DNA from: Methanobacteriota archaeon
GTDB taxonomy: Archaea > Thermoplasmatota > Poseidoniia > Poseidoniales > Thalassarchaeaceae
Reading direction: 5' to 3'
Assembly: GCA_002731195.1 (NCBI GenBank)
Contig: PCAI01000049.1
Coordinates: forward strand, 1-17,958
Length of the DNA stretch: 17,958 bases
This document shows, one piece after another, positions 1-7,325 of this stretch (within the stretch, counting starts at the first letter, position 1; every line of letters starts with the position of its first letter). The translations under genes and the position numbers were made by a program. A model generated the notes under the pieces. It made no database searches, had not been told where the DNA came from, and was given only the letters and a program-made list of their open reading frames with translations.

Positions 1-22
1 TAAAAGTGGAGGTTGCTAATTC

Positions 23-1042
23 ATGATTCCTAAAGTAGCATCTTGGAAAGAAGGTAGAGTTGCTGAACTTAAAGAAATTATTAGTAGCCCAGGCGTAGTT
101 GGTGTCATAGATATTGGAGGAGTACCTGCAAAGAATATGTTAGATATGAGAAGTTCATTAAAAGGTGTAGTTAGTATGACTATGGCAAAAAAGACATTGA
201 TGAGACTGGCTTGGACACAATCTGGCCGATCTGTTGAAGAATTGGATGTTCTGTTTGAAGGTGCTGCACAACCTTGTATTGTACACAGTGAATCCCTAAA
301 TGCGTATCAATTATTTGATGAATTAAAGAAAACACGCCAAGGACGTGCTGCAAAAGAAGGTGAATTAGCACCTATTGATATCATTGTCCCAGAAGGACCA
401 ACAGAATTTGCACCAGGACCTCTGGTAGGAGAATTTAATGCTGTAGGAATTCCTGCAAAAATTGACAAAGGTAAGATAGCAATACCAAAGGAAACCAAAG
501 TTGTATCTGCTGGAGAACCAATGTCTGCTGATTTAGGTATGATGCTAGCAAAGCTTGGAATAAACCCTATTGAAATTGGTTTAATCTTAATTGGGGCTAT
601 TGAAGAAGGATTATTATTACCTGCAGATGATCTAGATCTTGACTTAGATGGTCTAAAGGATGATATCTCTGTAGCAACTTCACGTGCATTCAACTTGGCT
701 TGCAATGCACATTGGTTCTCTACAGCAACTACTCCAGTATTACTAGCGAAAGCTAGCAGTGAATCATTATCAGTGGCAGTTGAAGCTGGTATTGTGAATG
801 ATAAAACTGCAGAATTATTTGTGATGCGTGCTAATGCACGTATGATGGCTCTTGCGAGCCAATTAGATTCCTCAGCACTTGATGAAGGATTAACAACAGC
901 ACTAGGTGCTGCTGCTTCAAGTGCTGTTGTCGTAGCCTCTGAGACGACTGAGTCAGATGCAGGAACTCCTGCTACTGAAGAGGAGGAAGAAGAGGAAGAG
1001 GAGGGAGCTGGGTTCGATGGACTTGGCGATCTCTTCGGTTAA
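23..1042 (+). CDS. rpl10: Archaeal large-subunit ribosomal protein uL10 (P0, L10e)
   Basis: Base of the ribosomal stalk: it binds 23S rRNA and L11 in the GTPase centre and anchors L12 dimers that recruit translation factors. At 339 residues it has the archaeal length. The rRNA-binding domain spans about residues 1-110, followed by the archaeal/eukaryal insertion (about 110-185), the helical spine that holds L12 (about 215-295), an Ala-rich linker and a run of nine Glu (319-327). It ends GAGFDGLGDLFG, nearly the same tail as the L12 encoded next. The ATG at 23 is preceded by GGAGGT at 8-13 with nine bases between. The TAA at 1-3 could be the stop of an upstream uL1 gene, the usual archaeal neighbour, but too little is visible to tell. 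L12 follows after 16 bases, so the two are surely cotranscribed. Confidence 0.97.
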   Translation: MIPKVASWKEGRVAELKEIISSPGVVGVIDIGGVPAKNMLDMRSSLKGVVSMTMAKKTLMRLAWTQSGRSVEELDVLFEGAAQPCIVHSESLNAYQLFDELKKTRQGRAAKEGELAPIDIIVPEGPTEFAPGPLVGEFNAVGIPAKIDKGKIAIPKETKVVSAGEPMSADLGMMLAKLGINPIEIGLILIGAIEEGLLLPADDLDLDLDGLKDDISVATSRAFNLACNAHWFSTATTPVLLAKASSESLSVAVEAGIVNDKTAELFVMRANARMMALASQLDSSALDEGLTTALGAAASSAVVVASETTESDAGTPATEEEEEEEEEGAGFDGLGDLFG

Positions 1043-1047
1043 AAAAA

Positions 1048-1053
1048 AGGTGA
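1048..1053 (+). promoter_or_regulatory. Ribosome binding site of L12
   Basis: AGGTGA matches the complement of the archaeal 16S rRNA 3' end and lies five bases before the ATG at 1059. It fixes that start and argues against the in-frame upstream ATG at 957, which lies inside the uL10 gene. Confidence 0.8.
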
Positions 1054-1058
1054 AAAAA

Positions 1059-1370
1059 ATGGAATATGTATATGCTGCAATGTTACTGCACTCTGCTGAA
1101 AAGGAAATTGACGAAAAAAGTGTTAGCGGAGTATTAACTGCTGCTGGCGTGGATGCTGATAAGGGCCGTGTAAAAGCTCTAGTTGCATCTCTTGGATCTG
1201 TTGATATTGGTGAAGCTATGGCTACTGCTATAGCTGCACCTGCTGCTTCTGCTGCTGCACCTGCTGCCTCTGGTGGCGGAGATGCTGCTGAAGCCCCTGC
1301 CGCAGCTGCAGAAGAAGAACCTGAGGAAGAAGCCGGTGGTTTCGAAGGTCTCGGTTCTCTCTTCGGATAA
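1059..1370 (+). CDS. rpl12: Archaeal ribosomal protein P1/L12 (stalk protein)
   Basis: A 103-residue archaeal-type L12, unrelated in sequence to bacterial bL12. It forms dimers on the uL10 spine and captures translational GTPases through its flexible tail. The N-terminal helical dimerisation domain (about 1-57) starts MEYVYAAMLLHSAEKEI, as usual for the family. A low-complexity Ala/Gly/Pro hinge (about 60-88) follows, then an acidic stretch and the factor-binding tail GGFEGLGSLFG, matching the uL10 tail. The ATG at 1059 has an AGGTGA ribosome binding site. The longer in-frame reading from 957 would add a Lys/Arg-rich leader that merely reads the uL10 purine tract in another frame. Confidence 0.96.
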   Translation: MEYVYAAMLLHSAEKEIDEKSVSGVLTAAGVDADKGRVKALVASLGSVDIGEAMATAIAAPAASAAAPAASGGGDAAEAPAAAAEEEPEEEAGGFEGLGSLFG

Positions 1371-1386
1371 GTAAAAGCGATAATTA

Positions 1387-1905
1387 ATGATACGCGAAGA
1401 CGCTATGGGCGAGGGCCTAGAGGGATTCTTGATGATGTCGAGCCGATTGATAGAAATACCAGTCAGTGTAACACCTACTGATGCAATAAGAGCGATTAGG
1501 GAAATTGGCGAATATAATAGTTGGGAAATGCGTAGAATTGAAGAATCTAAAATGGTCAGTAGATGGGCAATAGTAATGCCCATAAGTAAAATGGCAAGAG
1601 TATTAGGAATAGTTGTAGAAGATGGAAAGGCAAAGGGTCTGTCGATGAGAGTATGGTCCCATACTCCTGGTTCAGCTGGAAAAATAACTAAGGTGTCTTT
1701 TGAAATACCGAGTGATATTGATGGCGAAAAATGGATTAAAATTCTTAATCAATGGGTTTCAAAATTTGATAGATGCCCTTGGAAATGGAGTTTTGGAGAA
1801 AGATCTATGATTGGATATTTTCAACCAGAATTTTACAAATCCAAATCCCAATTGAAAAAGGAAGGAGTAGATATTACAAAATGGACTAAAAAATCTGATT
1901 TTTGA
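1387..1905 (+). CDS. Uncharacterised protein downstream of L12
   Basis: I do not recognise the family. The product, up to 172 residues, is soluble, with no signal peptide or membrane segment. It is Trp-rich in the second half, with an aromatic stretch near 130-150, and ends in a Lys-rich tail. The body from SSRLIEIPVSVTPTDAIRAI reads like an alpha/beta domain of about 150 residues. It begins 16 bases after L12, so it probably shares that transcript. The start is uncertain. ATG codons lie at 1387, 1405, 1432 and 1435. Bases 1390-1425 are much richer in G+C than the surroundings, and AGAGGG at 1419-1424 lies seven bases before the ATG at 1432, so the mature start may be 1432 or 1435. Confidence 0.75.
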   Translation: MIREDAMGEGLEGFLMMSSRLIEIPVSVTPTDAIRAIREIGEYNSWEMRRIEESKMVSRWAIVMPISKMARVLGIVVEDGKAKGLSMRVWSHTPGSAGKITKVSFEIPSDIDGEKWIKILNQWVSKFDRCPWKWSFGERSMIGYFQPEFYKSKSQLKKEGVDITKWTKKSDF

Positions 1906-1968
1906 TAATTTTTGCACTGGCAACAGAGGAATTGAAATGCGAATGACCTGACCGGTTAATGTAATACA

Positions 1969-2649
1969 ATGGACTTTGAAGATTTAGTTAATACTTCTCG
2001 GAAGAGAACTATGCTGATGTGGAGTATCGTTTTCATGATTGCTTTTCCTTCTTATTTTGCTGTAATGCCGTCATTGATTGATGATGATATGGTAGGAGGA
2101 GCAAATGGAATAAAGGGAGAATGGATGATATCGTTTGAAGAAACAATAGAGACTTTATCGGAAACAATTAATCTAGCAGATGAAGAATCATATGATACAT
2201 TCTTTGACGTAGTGAGTGAAATAAATATTGGTTATGTTGAGTTGTCAATTTCTTGCATGGATAATGATGATCCAGGACCAGGATTTACAGATGGCATGGA
2301 TGTAATAAGTGATGTAAGTAGTGTTGAGCAAGGAGATTTTGAAGATCAGAGCGAACAAGGATCTTGTAATGGAGGTAATTCTGGAATAACAATGAGATGG
2401 GACGTGACATCGAATTATACAGGAGACAATATTACACAAAGTGAAACTACTGAACAAGAAATACGTAATCAGTGGACAGATAATGGATTTGGTAGAGGAA
2501 CTTGGGCTGCAACAATAACCGCTGATATTAGTTCACCTCCAGCACCAATAATTGGAGATATTGTAGATTCTGATGAAGACTATGAAATTATATGGACAGT
2601 CATATCGTATACAGTAATAATAGAGCCTGTAATAGAGATAATCGTCTAG
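1969..2649 (+). CDS. Membrane-anchored acidic exported protein, unknown function
   Basis: A 226-residue protein of no family I can name. A short basic N-terminus (SRKRT at 10-14) precedes a hydrophobic helix at about 15-36. By the positive-inside rule this predicts a single-pass signal anchor with the rest outside the cell. The exported part is strongly acidic (many Asp/Glu, very few Lys), as expected of a surface protein in a salty medium. Cysteines fall in two places (SISCMD and QGSCNGG) and could form a disulfide. The last 20 residues are hydrophobic and rich in Ile, Val and Thr, either a beta-strand or a second membrane segment. No good ribosome binding site precedes the ATG, so translation may be leaderless. 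It converges with the minus-strand genes. Confidence 0.72.
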   Translation: MDFEDLVNTSRKRTMLMWSIVFMIAFPSYFAVMPSLIDDDMVGGANGIKGEWMISFEETIETLSETINLADEESYDTFFDVVSEINIGYVELSISCMDNDDPGPGFTDGMDVISDVSSVEQGDFEDQSEQGSCNGGNSGITMRWDVTSNYTGDNITQSETTEQEIRNQWTDNGFGRGTWAATITADISSPPAPIIGDIVDSDEDYEIIWTVISYTVIIEPVIEIIV

Positions 2650-2660
2650 TATACTACAAA

Positions 2661-2792
2661 TTATAATATTTTTCCCCATATATGGATAAATAAATCTGCA
2701 ACTTCATCTGGATGATTATTGATAAAATCCTCTAGAGAATCTTTTGAATACCATTTTCCTTTTTCTATGTCTGATAAATTAGTTTTTTGCAT
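2661..2792 (-). CDS. Candidate 43-residue small protein overlapping the GTPase end
   Basis: An ATG-initiated frame of 43 codons plus TAA, whose first 14 bases overlap the 3' end of the GTPase gene in another frame. The product starts MQKTNLSDIEKGKWYSKD and continues into an amphipathic acidic helix-like stretch with two Trp; net charge is near neutral to acidic. It looks like protein rather than noise: a soluble helical composition, no low-complexity run, and a stop 11 bases short of the convergent gene. Otherwise the interval would be empty. The overlap suggests coupled translation after the GTPase. GGAG about 15 bases upstream is too far to be a convincing ribosome binding site. I do not recognise a family. 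Confidence 0.45.
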   Translation of the reverse strand: MQKTNLSDIEKGKWYSKDSLEDFINNHPDEVADLFIHIWGKIL

Positions 2793-4062
2793 GTATACGA
2801 ATAATATCTCCATTTCTTATTTCATAGTCTGCACCTATTACTCTTGAAGTGCGAGCATCAACTGCTCGAATGAATCCATCTCCAAGATCAGAATGTACTG
2901 CATATGCTAGTCCTTTTGCAGTAGTTCCTTCAGGGACCAATATTGCATCTGGAAGAATATTCCCTTCGCCATCAATCCAATGTGATTCATCTTGGACAGG
3001 GTATGCAACTTTACGGTCCAGTATTCCAAAAACTACTTCCGATAATAACCCAATTAATCCTCTTCCTTCCCAAGAATTAAGAGTATTGCCAATTGATATT
3101 AATCCCTTTCTTTGAGGATTAGATAATTTTTCCTCTCCAATTTTAGTTATTTCAAAATCTGACTCACCAGGGACATGATCTATCAAACCAGAACGAGAAG
3201 CCCGTCTTAGAGCAAGTTCAGCCTCAGCACTAGTTGGAACTACTATTCCTCCATTTGTTTTTACTACTTCTTGAATCTCTAACCAAGATTCTTTAGATGC
3301 TGAATCTGCTTTATTAGCTGCCACCGATATAGGAAAAAGTTCTGATCTAATTGTTGAAGCAATAGTAGTCAGTTCTTCCTTGCCCCATCCCCAGGGAACT
3401 CCAGCGTTTGGAAATTTTTCATGCACGGCCGCTACTCCTGACGTAATATGGATTTCTTTCGCTCCAATACCGGATAACTGATCTAAAAGATATAGAGAAA
3501 TTGCTTTTTCACCCTCCGATTGAACTCTCCTTGCACCACGTTGCCAGCCTGAGCTAATTATTCCAGTTATCCAAGCATCTAATTCTTTGAGTAGAAAATG
3601 ATATTCTTCCAAAGGTGTTGATCCACCAGTGCCAATTGGGTTGCCTTCAATATCTGTTGAACCCGATGCATCTACAATTTGTATTAATGCGTCACATCTA
3701 GCCAAATCTGATAGAAATTGATTCCCTCTCCCTCTTCCTTCGTGTGCACCAGGTACAAGTCCGGCAACATCAATAAGAGTGATTGGTACAAGCCTATTAA
3801 AGCCGACACAATATCCAGAATTCGGAGAACAAATACTTCCTTTTCGCTCATCATTAATTTCAATATCCAATTTTCCTTCCTTTTCCTTTTTTGATCTCAA
3901 CTGAGAACATGCACAAGGATCAGGTAAAGGTAACCAAGCTATTCCGACATTTGGGTCAATAGTAGTAAAAGGATAATTTGCTATTTCTACGGGTTTTTCA
4001 GTCAAAGCAGAAAATGATGTAGATTTGCCAACATTCGGTTTTCCAACTAATCCAATACGCAT
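2779..4062 (-). CDS. Translation-associated OBG-family GTPase with C-terminal TGS domain
   Basis: A 427-residue P-loop GTPase of the archaeal YchF/OBG-like type (the MJ1332 group). G1 is GKPNVGKST at 7-15, G3 is DVAGLVPGAHEGRGRGNQFL from 98, G4 is NKAD at 250-253 and G5 is TSAEAE at 277-282. A TGS domain occupies about 352-426. The canonical NKxD G4 predicts guanine specificity, unlike bacterial YchF, which binds ATP through NxxE. Between G2 and G3 there is a four-Cys insertion (C50, C52, C78, C85), which I recall as typical of archaeal members and which may bind metal. It probably acts on the ribosome. The ATG at 4062 lies 21 bases after the stop of the oxidase-like gene, so it is likely in that operon. 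Family certain, exact role not. Confidence 0.92.
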   Translation of the reverse strand: MRIGLVGKPNVGKSTSFSALTEKPVEIANYPFTTIDPNVGIAWLPLPDPCACSQLRSKKEKEGKLDIEINDERKGSICSPNSGYCVGFNRLVPITLIDVAGLVPGAHEGRGRGNQFLSDLARCDALIQIVDASGSTDIEGNPIGTGGSTPLEEYHFLLKELDAWITGIISSGWQRGARRVQSEGEKAISLYLLDQLSGIGAKEIHITSGVAAVHEKFPNAGVPWGWGKEELTTIASTIRSELFPISVAANKADSASKESWLEIQEVVKTNGGIVVPTSAEAELALRRASRSGLIDHVPGESDFEITKIGEEKLSNPQRKGLISIGNTLNSWEGRGLIGLLSEVVFGILDRKVAYPVQDESHWIDGEGNILPDAILVPEGTTAKGLAYAVHSDLGDGFIRAVDARTSRVIGADYEIRNGDIIRIHAKN

Positions 4063-4083
4063 ATTATGACCGTGAAATAGACA

Positions 4084-5766
4084 TTATTCTTCTTCCATAT
4101 GAAGTGGAGTAGGTTTTCCAGTTTCATTACTTTCGAACGTAGGTACTACTTCAGTATCCAATACTGCTCCACTTGCTAAAATCTTACGAATAGAAGTAGT
4201 TGCTGTCAATGGATATGAAGTGGGCGCAAATGTTGTCTCAGACAAAGCTACTTGTGATTTTACCGTCTCGCCCCTATATAGTCCGCTGACAATATTATTA
4301 GCATGGAATATTGCTCCCAAAACAGTACCATAAAAGACTACTGAACCAGCTTTTCTCATAGTATGAGATAAGGAACTAGGGTCTTCTACAAGTGCTTCTG
4401 CTAATGCAATATCTGTGACATCAGATATCAGTGTAAAGACTAGTCCCAATACTGCTCCACCGGATAGCATCCAAAATGCCATTCTGGCTCTATTCTGAGA
4501 AAGAGGATATCTTCCACTGGCTGATGGTAATACTTGTAATGCGGCACCTAGAGTAAGTGGAACAAAAACTGTCCAAATAACCATTAAATGAAGTATGTTG
4601 GAAATTCCAGTAAGCTCATTTGTTCCACTTAGATAATCAGTTTGTAGAAATAATGAGCCTATGCCTAGCGGAAGTAACATCCAAGCACCGAAATTTATCT
4701 CTGGAATTCCTGCTAAGTCAGGATTTTCTACAAAGGCATCAGTGCCACGAAGTGTGATCAAAATGTTAGAAGATAATGCTATTATTGGAATAGCGGCTAA
4801 TGCCATTAAAAATGATCCGATGATATTGTCTTGTTGTGTAATATCTAATTCTGCAGATGGTAATCCAAGCATATCTATGGCCATTATTGGATGTACATCT
4901 CCAAGTGGATTTATTGTAAATAATGTTCCAAATATAACTAAACCTGCAACAGTCCTCGACCATAGTGCATTTCCAGAACCAAAACTAGCTGAATAAAGAG
5001 ATATTCCAGCAATTGATGAAAACCAGAAGGTTGCCCCAAACAAATGATATGCTAACCATTGACCAATTCCTTCATTGTAAGCACCGCTCACAAATATGGA
5101 GATAATAGCAATTGGAGTACCGATTAATCCGAAAATAATTAACCAACCTGGTGTTGCTAATGTAACATCTGAGTTTGCTTTAGTTAATAGTTGATTAGCA
5201 GTAATGGCAGTGGCTACAATTAAATTTACTACTGTCCCGATTAAGATAATATTCAAGCCAAAGATTTCATTACTTTGAGAGCCAATTATTAAAATTATTA
5301 CTGATAATGTCCATGCAAATGAAGTTAGGACTGCATTCTTTTCACTTGCTAAATCAACCTCTAATAATGAAGGAAGTATATGTAGGCCTGAGCCGATAAT
5401 AAACATCCCGATTGCACCAAATAATGCTGCAAATTTACCTGCATAGAATAACTCCGATGAAAGAGCATTATATCCCCAAGCTTCCAAACTATGCAAAGCA
5501 TTTGGATCATGCCCAAGCCAAAGTCCTATGAAAGTCAGAGTTGCAGAAATAAATAACCAAATCATCCCTTGGATAATCCAAACCTTTGCTCCAGAACCTT
5601 TTCTTCCTTCAACAAGATCTGCTCCTGGACCTAATGCCTTTTCTAGCATGAACATTGTCATACCACGAGTGATTCCTCCCAATACACCAAGTCCTTTTTG
5701 GATTAAGATGTATGAAAGAATAATAAGTGCCCAGAAAATTACTAAAGTTGATAATATTGTATCCAT
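4084..5766 (-). CDS. Polytopic membrane protein resembling heme-copper oxidase subunit I with degenerate ligand set
   Basis: A 560-residue protein with about twelve membrane helices. Three stretches resemble heme-copper oxidase subunit I (cbb3/NOR-like): a helix II-like segment ending GSGLHILPSLLE (to 136), a helix VI/VII-like segment (QWLAYHLFGATFW ... NPLGDVHPIMA, 236-296), and a helix X/XI-like segment ending LPSASGRYPLSQNRARMAFW (to 432). By hand alignment, H241 and H292 fall on two of the three CuB ligands and H393 on the low-spin heme ligand of helix X. The helix II heme His is replaced (G110/K111), the first CuB His of the pair is V291, and the high-spin heme ligand is I391. It is therefore unlikely to be a normal oxidase. 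It ends in a soluble tail of about 60 residues. It starts 9 bases after the 92-residue gene, with TGAGGT six bases before the ATG. Family by resemblance only. Confidence 0.7.
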   Translation of the reverse strand: MDTILSTLVIFWALIILSYILIQKGLGVLGGITRGMTMFMLEKALGPGADLVEGRKGSGAKVWIIQGMIWLFISATLTFIGLWLGHDPNALHSLEAWGYNALSSELFYAGKFAALFGAIGMFIIGSGLHILPSLLEVDLASEKNAVLTSFAWTLSVIILIIGSQSNEIFGLNIILIGTVVNLIVATAITANQLLTKANSDVTLATPGWLIIFGLIGTPIAIISIFVSGAYNEGIGQWLAYHLFGATFWFSSIAGISLYSASFGSGNALWSRTVAGLVIFGTLFTINPLGDVHPIMAIDMLGLPSAELDITQQDNIIGSFLMALAAIPIIALSSNILITLRGTDAFVENPDLAGIPEINFGAWMLLPLGIGSLFLQTDYLSGTNELTGISNILHLMVIWTVFVPLTLGAALQVLPSASGRYPLSQNRARMAFWMLSGGAVLGLVFTLISDVTDIALAEALVEDPSSLSHTMRKAGSVVFYGTVLGAIFHANNIVSGLYRGETVKSQVALSETTFAPTSYPLTATTSIRKILASGAVLDTEVVPTFESNETGKPTPLHMEEE

Positions 5767-5772
5767 GCTAAA

Positions 5773-5778
5773 ACCTCA
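5773..5778 (-). promoter_or_regulatory. Ribosome binding site of the oxidase-like gene
   Basis: On the minus strand TGAGGT ends six bases before the ATG at 5766. Its TGA is also the stop codon of the upstream 92-residue gene, so termination and reinitiation are probably coupled. Confidence 0.65.
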
Positions 5779-6054
5779 CTCAATAGTTGCCTCTGTAAGA
5801 ATTGTTCCTAAAATAGCAAAAGCACCAATCATAGCACCTAATACGAAGAACCAAATTCCTGAATCAAATACGCCCTCAAACATAGGTAAAAGAGAGGAGA
5901 GGACGGGTAAATCTTGTCCGGGATATAATATATTATATATTACTAAGAAAATTAGAGATGTTGCTATTCCAATTACTAATATTACCCATGAAGAAGAAGG
6001 TTCCTTCTCGCCTTGCAGAAATTGACCTATTTTACCTGAACCGTCATTAGACAT
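5776..6054 (-). CDS. Small two-helix membrane protein, likely partner of the oxidase-like protein
   Basis: 92 residues. A polar N-terminus of about 20 residues is followed by two hydrophobic helices (about 22-43 and 66-88), joined by a loop with YPGQDLP. It has no Cys and no His, so it cannot ligate heme or copper in the usual way. I do not recognise a named family. Small one- or two-helix subunits commonly accompany heme-copper oxidases, and the next gene starts only 9 bases on, so an accessory or assembly subunit is the natural guess. The ATG at 6054 is preceded by GTGGTG-like purine-rich sequence about 6-10 bases upstream. A 13-codon leader frame (6047-6088) overlaps its start. Confidence 0.75.
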   Translation of the reverse strand: MSNDGSGKIGQFLQGEKEPSSSWVILVIGIATSLIFLVIYNILYPGQDLPVLSSLLPMFEGVFDSGIWFFVLGAMIGAFAILGTILTEATIE

Positions 6055-6088
6055 ATCGACACCACATACATCCCACCGCGTAGGACAT
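6047..6088 (-). other. Possible 13-codon leader ORF overlapping a gene start
   Basis: ATG at 6088 opens a frame encoding MSYAVGCMWCRYV and stopping at TAA 6047-6049, inside the first codons of the 92-residue gene (eight-base overlap). Its first four residues and first 11 bases equal the start of the RaSEA gene at 7297. It is either a remnant of a duplicated RaSEA start or a regulatory leader; expression cannot be judged. Confidence 0.25.
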
Positions 6089-6122
6089 GCTTGACCACCG
6101 AAGATTGCCCCTTAAGCATTAG
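6078..6122 (-). repeat. Leader repeat, copy A (upstream of the 92-residue gene)
   Basis: On the minus strand CTAATGCTTA (6113-6122) is followed 34 bases later, start to start, by ATGTCCTACGC (6078-6088). The same two words occur in the same order at 7287-7325, where the second is the start of RaSEA. Sequence between the words is only loosely similar. Confidence 0.55.
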
Positions 6123-6145
6123 GAAAAAGATGAGGTTGCTTTGGC

Positions 6146-7297
6146 TCATGGGGCACGAACCGTGTCGGTTCGGGAAGATCTGCGATCTACTCCAGAACCA
6201 AGAGAGATTGGAAGATTATTGTCACTATATATTTCCATACTCCATACTTTTTTACAACTGCAATCGATACCTGAAAACTCTTCTAAACTACCTGATACAG
6301 AATATCTTTCTATTGCCGCAACGATGTCTTCATCACAAGAACCGCAATTATGAGCCCCTCTTATCCTACCTCCAGCAGTTGGATGCACAATAGTACGGCA
6401 ATCCAATTGTGAAATTTCTGCATGGGTTTGTTCAATCATATCTACTAAAGACCAAAGCCAAGGAGGTCTAAATTCTCTATTTCTAAATAAACGATCTACT
6501 ATTGTGCTTCTTTGAATGTTCATAGGATTAATTGAAACCTCATCGGAGAGTGGTGCTACTTTTTTTACCCATTTTGTTGTATGACTTAATGCATCACCTT
6601 CTGACATGAAAGGTGGTTTAAAAATTAGATATGTCTTAACTCTCAGATCATTTTCTCTAAGTAAATCAACTGCCTTATGCCATTGTTTTGTGGAAAATCC
6701 TTTATTTACATGAAATCTTAATACTGTATCATCATATGCTTCAAGGCCTAGGGCAATTGTGCAACCTGGATGTTTTTCGGCTAACCAAGCAATTTTTTCA
6801 GGATAGCATAACTGTGCTTGAGCCTCTACAACTAAGTGCATTTTTCTTTCATGAGTTTCAAGTAAAACAGATTCTTGAAAATCAACTGGAATTTCTTGAT
6901 CTTCAAAAAAAGTTCCAGAGGTGTAAACTTTAATCATTTTACAGCCATCAAAATTATTTGTTTGCCGTTTTGCTTCCTCCCATTGAGCAAAAAGATTTGC
7001 AGAAGTAACATCATCTCTTACATCGTTAAAGTATCCACAAAATGTACAACCTGATTTCCACCACCATACACAACCCTTGGTTCTGAGGATGACTGTAGCG
7101 GCCGTACAAGGAGTTCCGTCCGGTAGATTCTCAGGAGTTTTGTAAACTATAGCTGGTTTATCTGCATCCCAAGATTCTCTTCTTGAAATTGAATGAGGGG
7201 TATTTTCTGGAGCTTTTACCAAATGATGGATTTTAATGGCTTTTTTGCCACCACCAAGTAAGCCAGATGCTATAGCCATAATTGATGCGTAGGACAT
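6146..7297 (-). CDS. raSEA: Archaeosine biosynthesis radical SAM protein RaSEA
   Basis: Radical SAM partner of ArcS. Together they convert the preQ0-lysine adduct at G15 of archaeal tRNA to archaeosine. The 4Fe-4S/SAM motif is the family's variant C-x7-C-x2-C (C76, C84, C87, in RTKGCVWWWKSGCTFCGYF). Further family blocks are YTSGTFFEDQEIP, IALGLEAYDD, HVNKGF, KTYLIFKPPFMSEGDAL, NPMNIQRSTIVDRLF, FRPPWLWSLVDM and HNCGSCDED, with a last CSCKKVW near the C-terminus. After that W the protein runs about 30 residues further than I expect, with a polar, probably disordered tail. The start at 7297 (383 residues) lacks a clear ribosome binding site; ATG at 7279 is an alternative. It is first in the minus-strand series and divergent from the gene at 7419. 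Confidence 0.95.
   Translation of the reverse strand: MSYASIMAIASGLLGGGKKAIKIHHLVKAPENTPHSISRRESWDADKPAIVYKTPENLPDGTPCTAATVILRTKGCVWWWKSGCTFCGYFNDVRDDVTSANLFAQWEEAKRQTNNFDGCKMIKVYTSGTFFEDQEIPVDFQESVLLETHERKMHLVVEAQAQLCYPEKIAWLAEKHPGCTIALGLEAYDDTVLRFHVNKGFSTKQWHKAVDLLRENDLRVKTYLIFKPPFMSEGDALSHTTKWVKKVAPLSDEVSINPMNIQRSTIVDRLFRNREFRPPWLWSLVDMIEQTHAEISQLDCRTIVHPTAGGRIRGAHNCGSCDEDIVAAIERYSVSGSLEEFSGIDCSCKKVWSMEIYSDNNLPISLGSGVDRRSSRTDTVRAP
6156..6172. other. Perfect 7-bp inverted repeat near the 3' end of RaSEA
   Basis: CGAACCG and CGGTTCG separated by TGT form a stable G+C-rich hairpin inside the last codons of RaSEA, 10 bases from its stop. No T-run follows closely on the minus strand, so it is not a clear terminator; it could slow or mark the transcript end. 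Confidence 0.35.
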
Positions 7298-7325
7298 CCA
7301 GTCTTGATACTGCCGTAAGCATTAG
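7287..7325 (-). repeat. Leader repeat, copy B (start of RaSEA)
   Basis: Second copy of the two-word leader: CTAATGCTTA at 7316-7325, then ATGTCCTACGC at 7287-7297, 28 bases apart start to start. Here the second word begins with the RaSEA start codon. See copy A at 6078-6122. Confidence 0.55.

Noticed and set aside
978..1007. Purine-rich GAG/GAA tract as a regulatory or slippage element
   Set aside because: It simply encodes the nine-Glu run normal for archaeal uL10 tails, and the frame continues correctly into GAGFDGLGDLFG.
957..1058. In-frame upstream extension of L12 from ATG 957
   Set aside because: It reads the uL10 coding tract in another frame, gives a Lys/Arg-rich leader foreign to the family, and the ATG at 1059 has a good ribosome binding site and the expected N-terminus.
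6141..6180. tRNA-like GGTTCG context near 6166
   Set aside because: No acceptor, D-arm or anticodon-arm pairing can be drawn on either strand. The motif is one arm of a small hairpin inside the RaSEA 3' end.
6146..6393. Plus-strand frames over the 3' half of RaSEA
   Set aside because: They are fully antisense to a well-recognised protein and have no start signals or family features.
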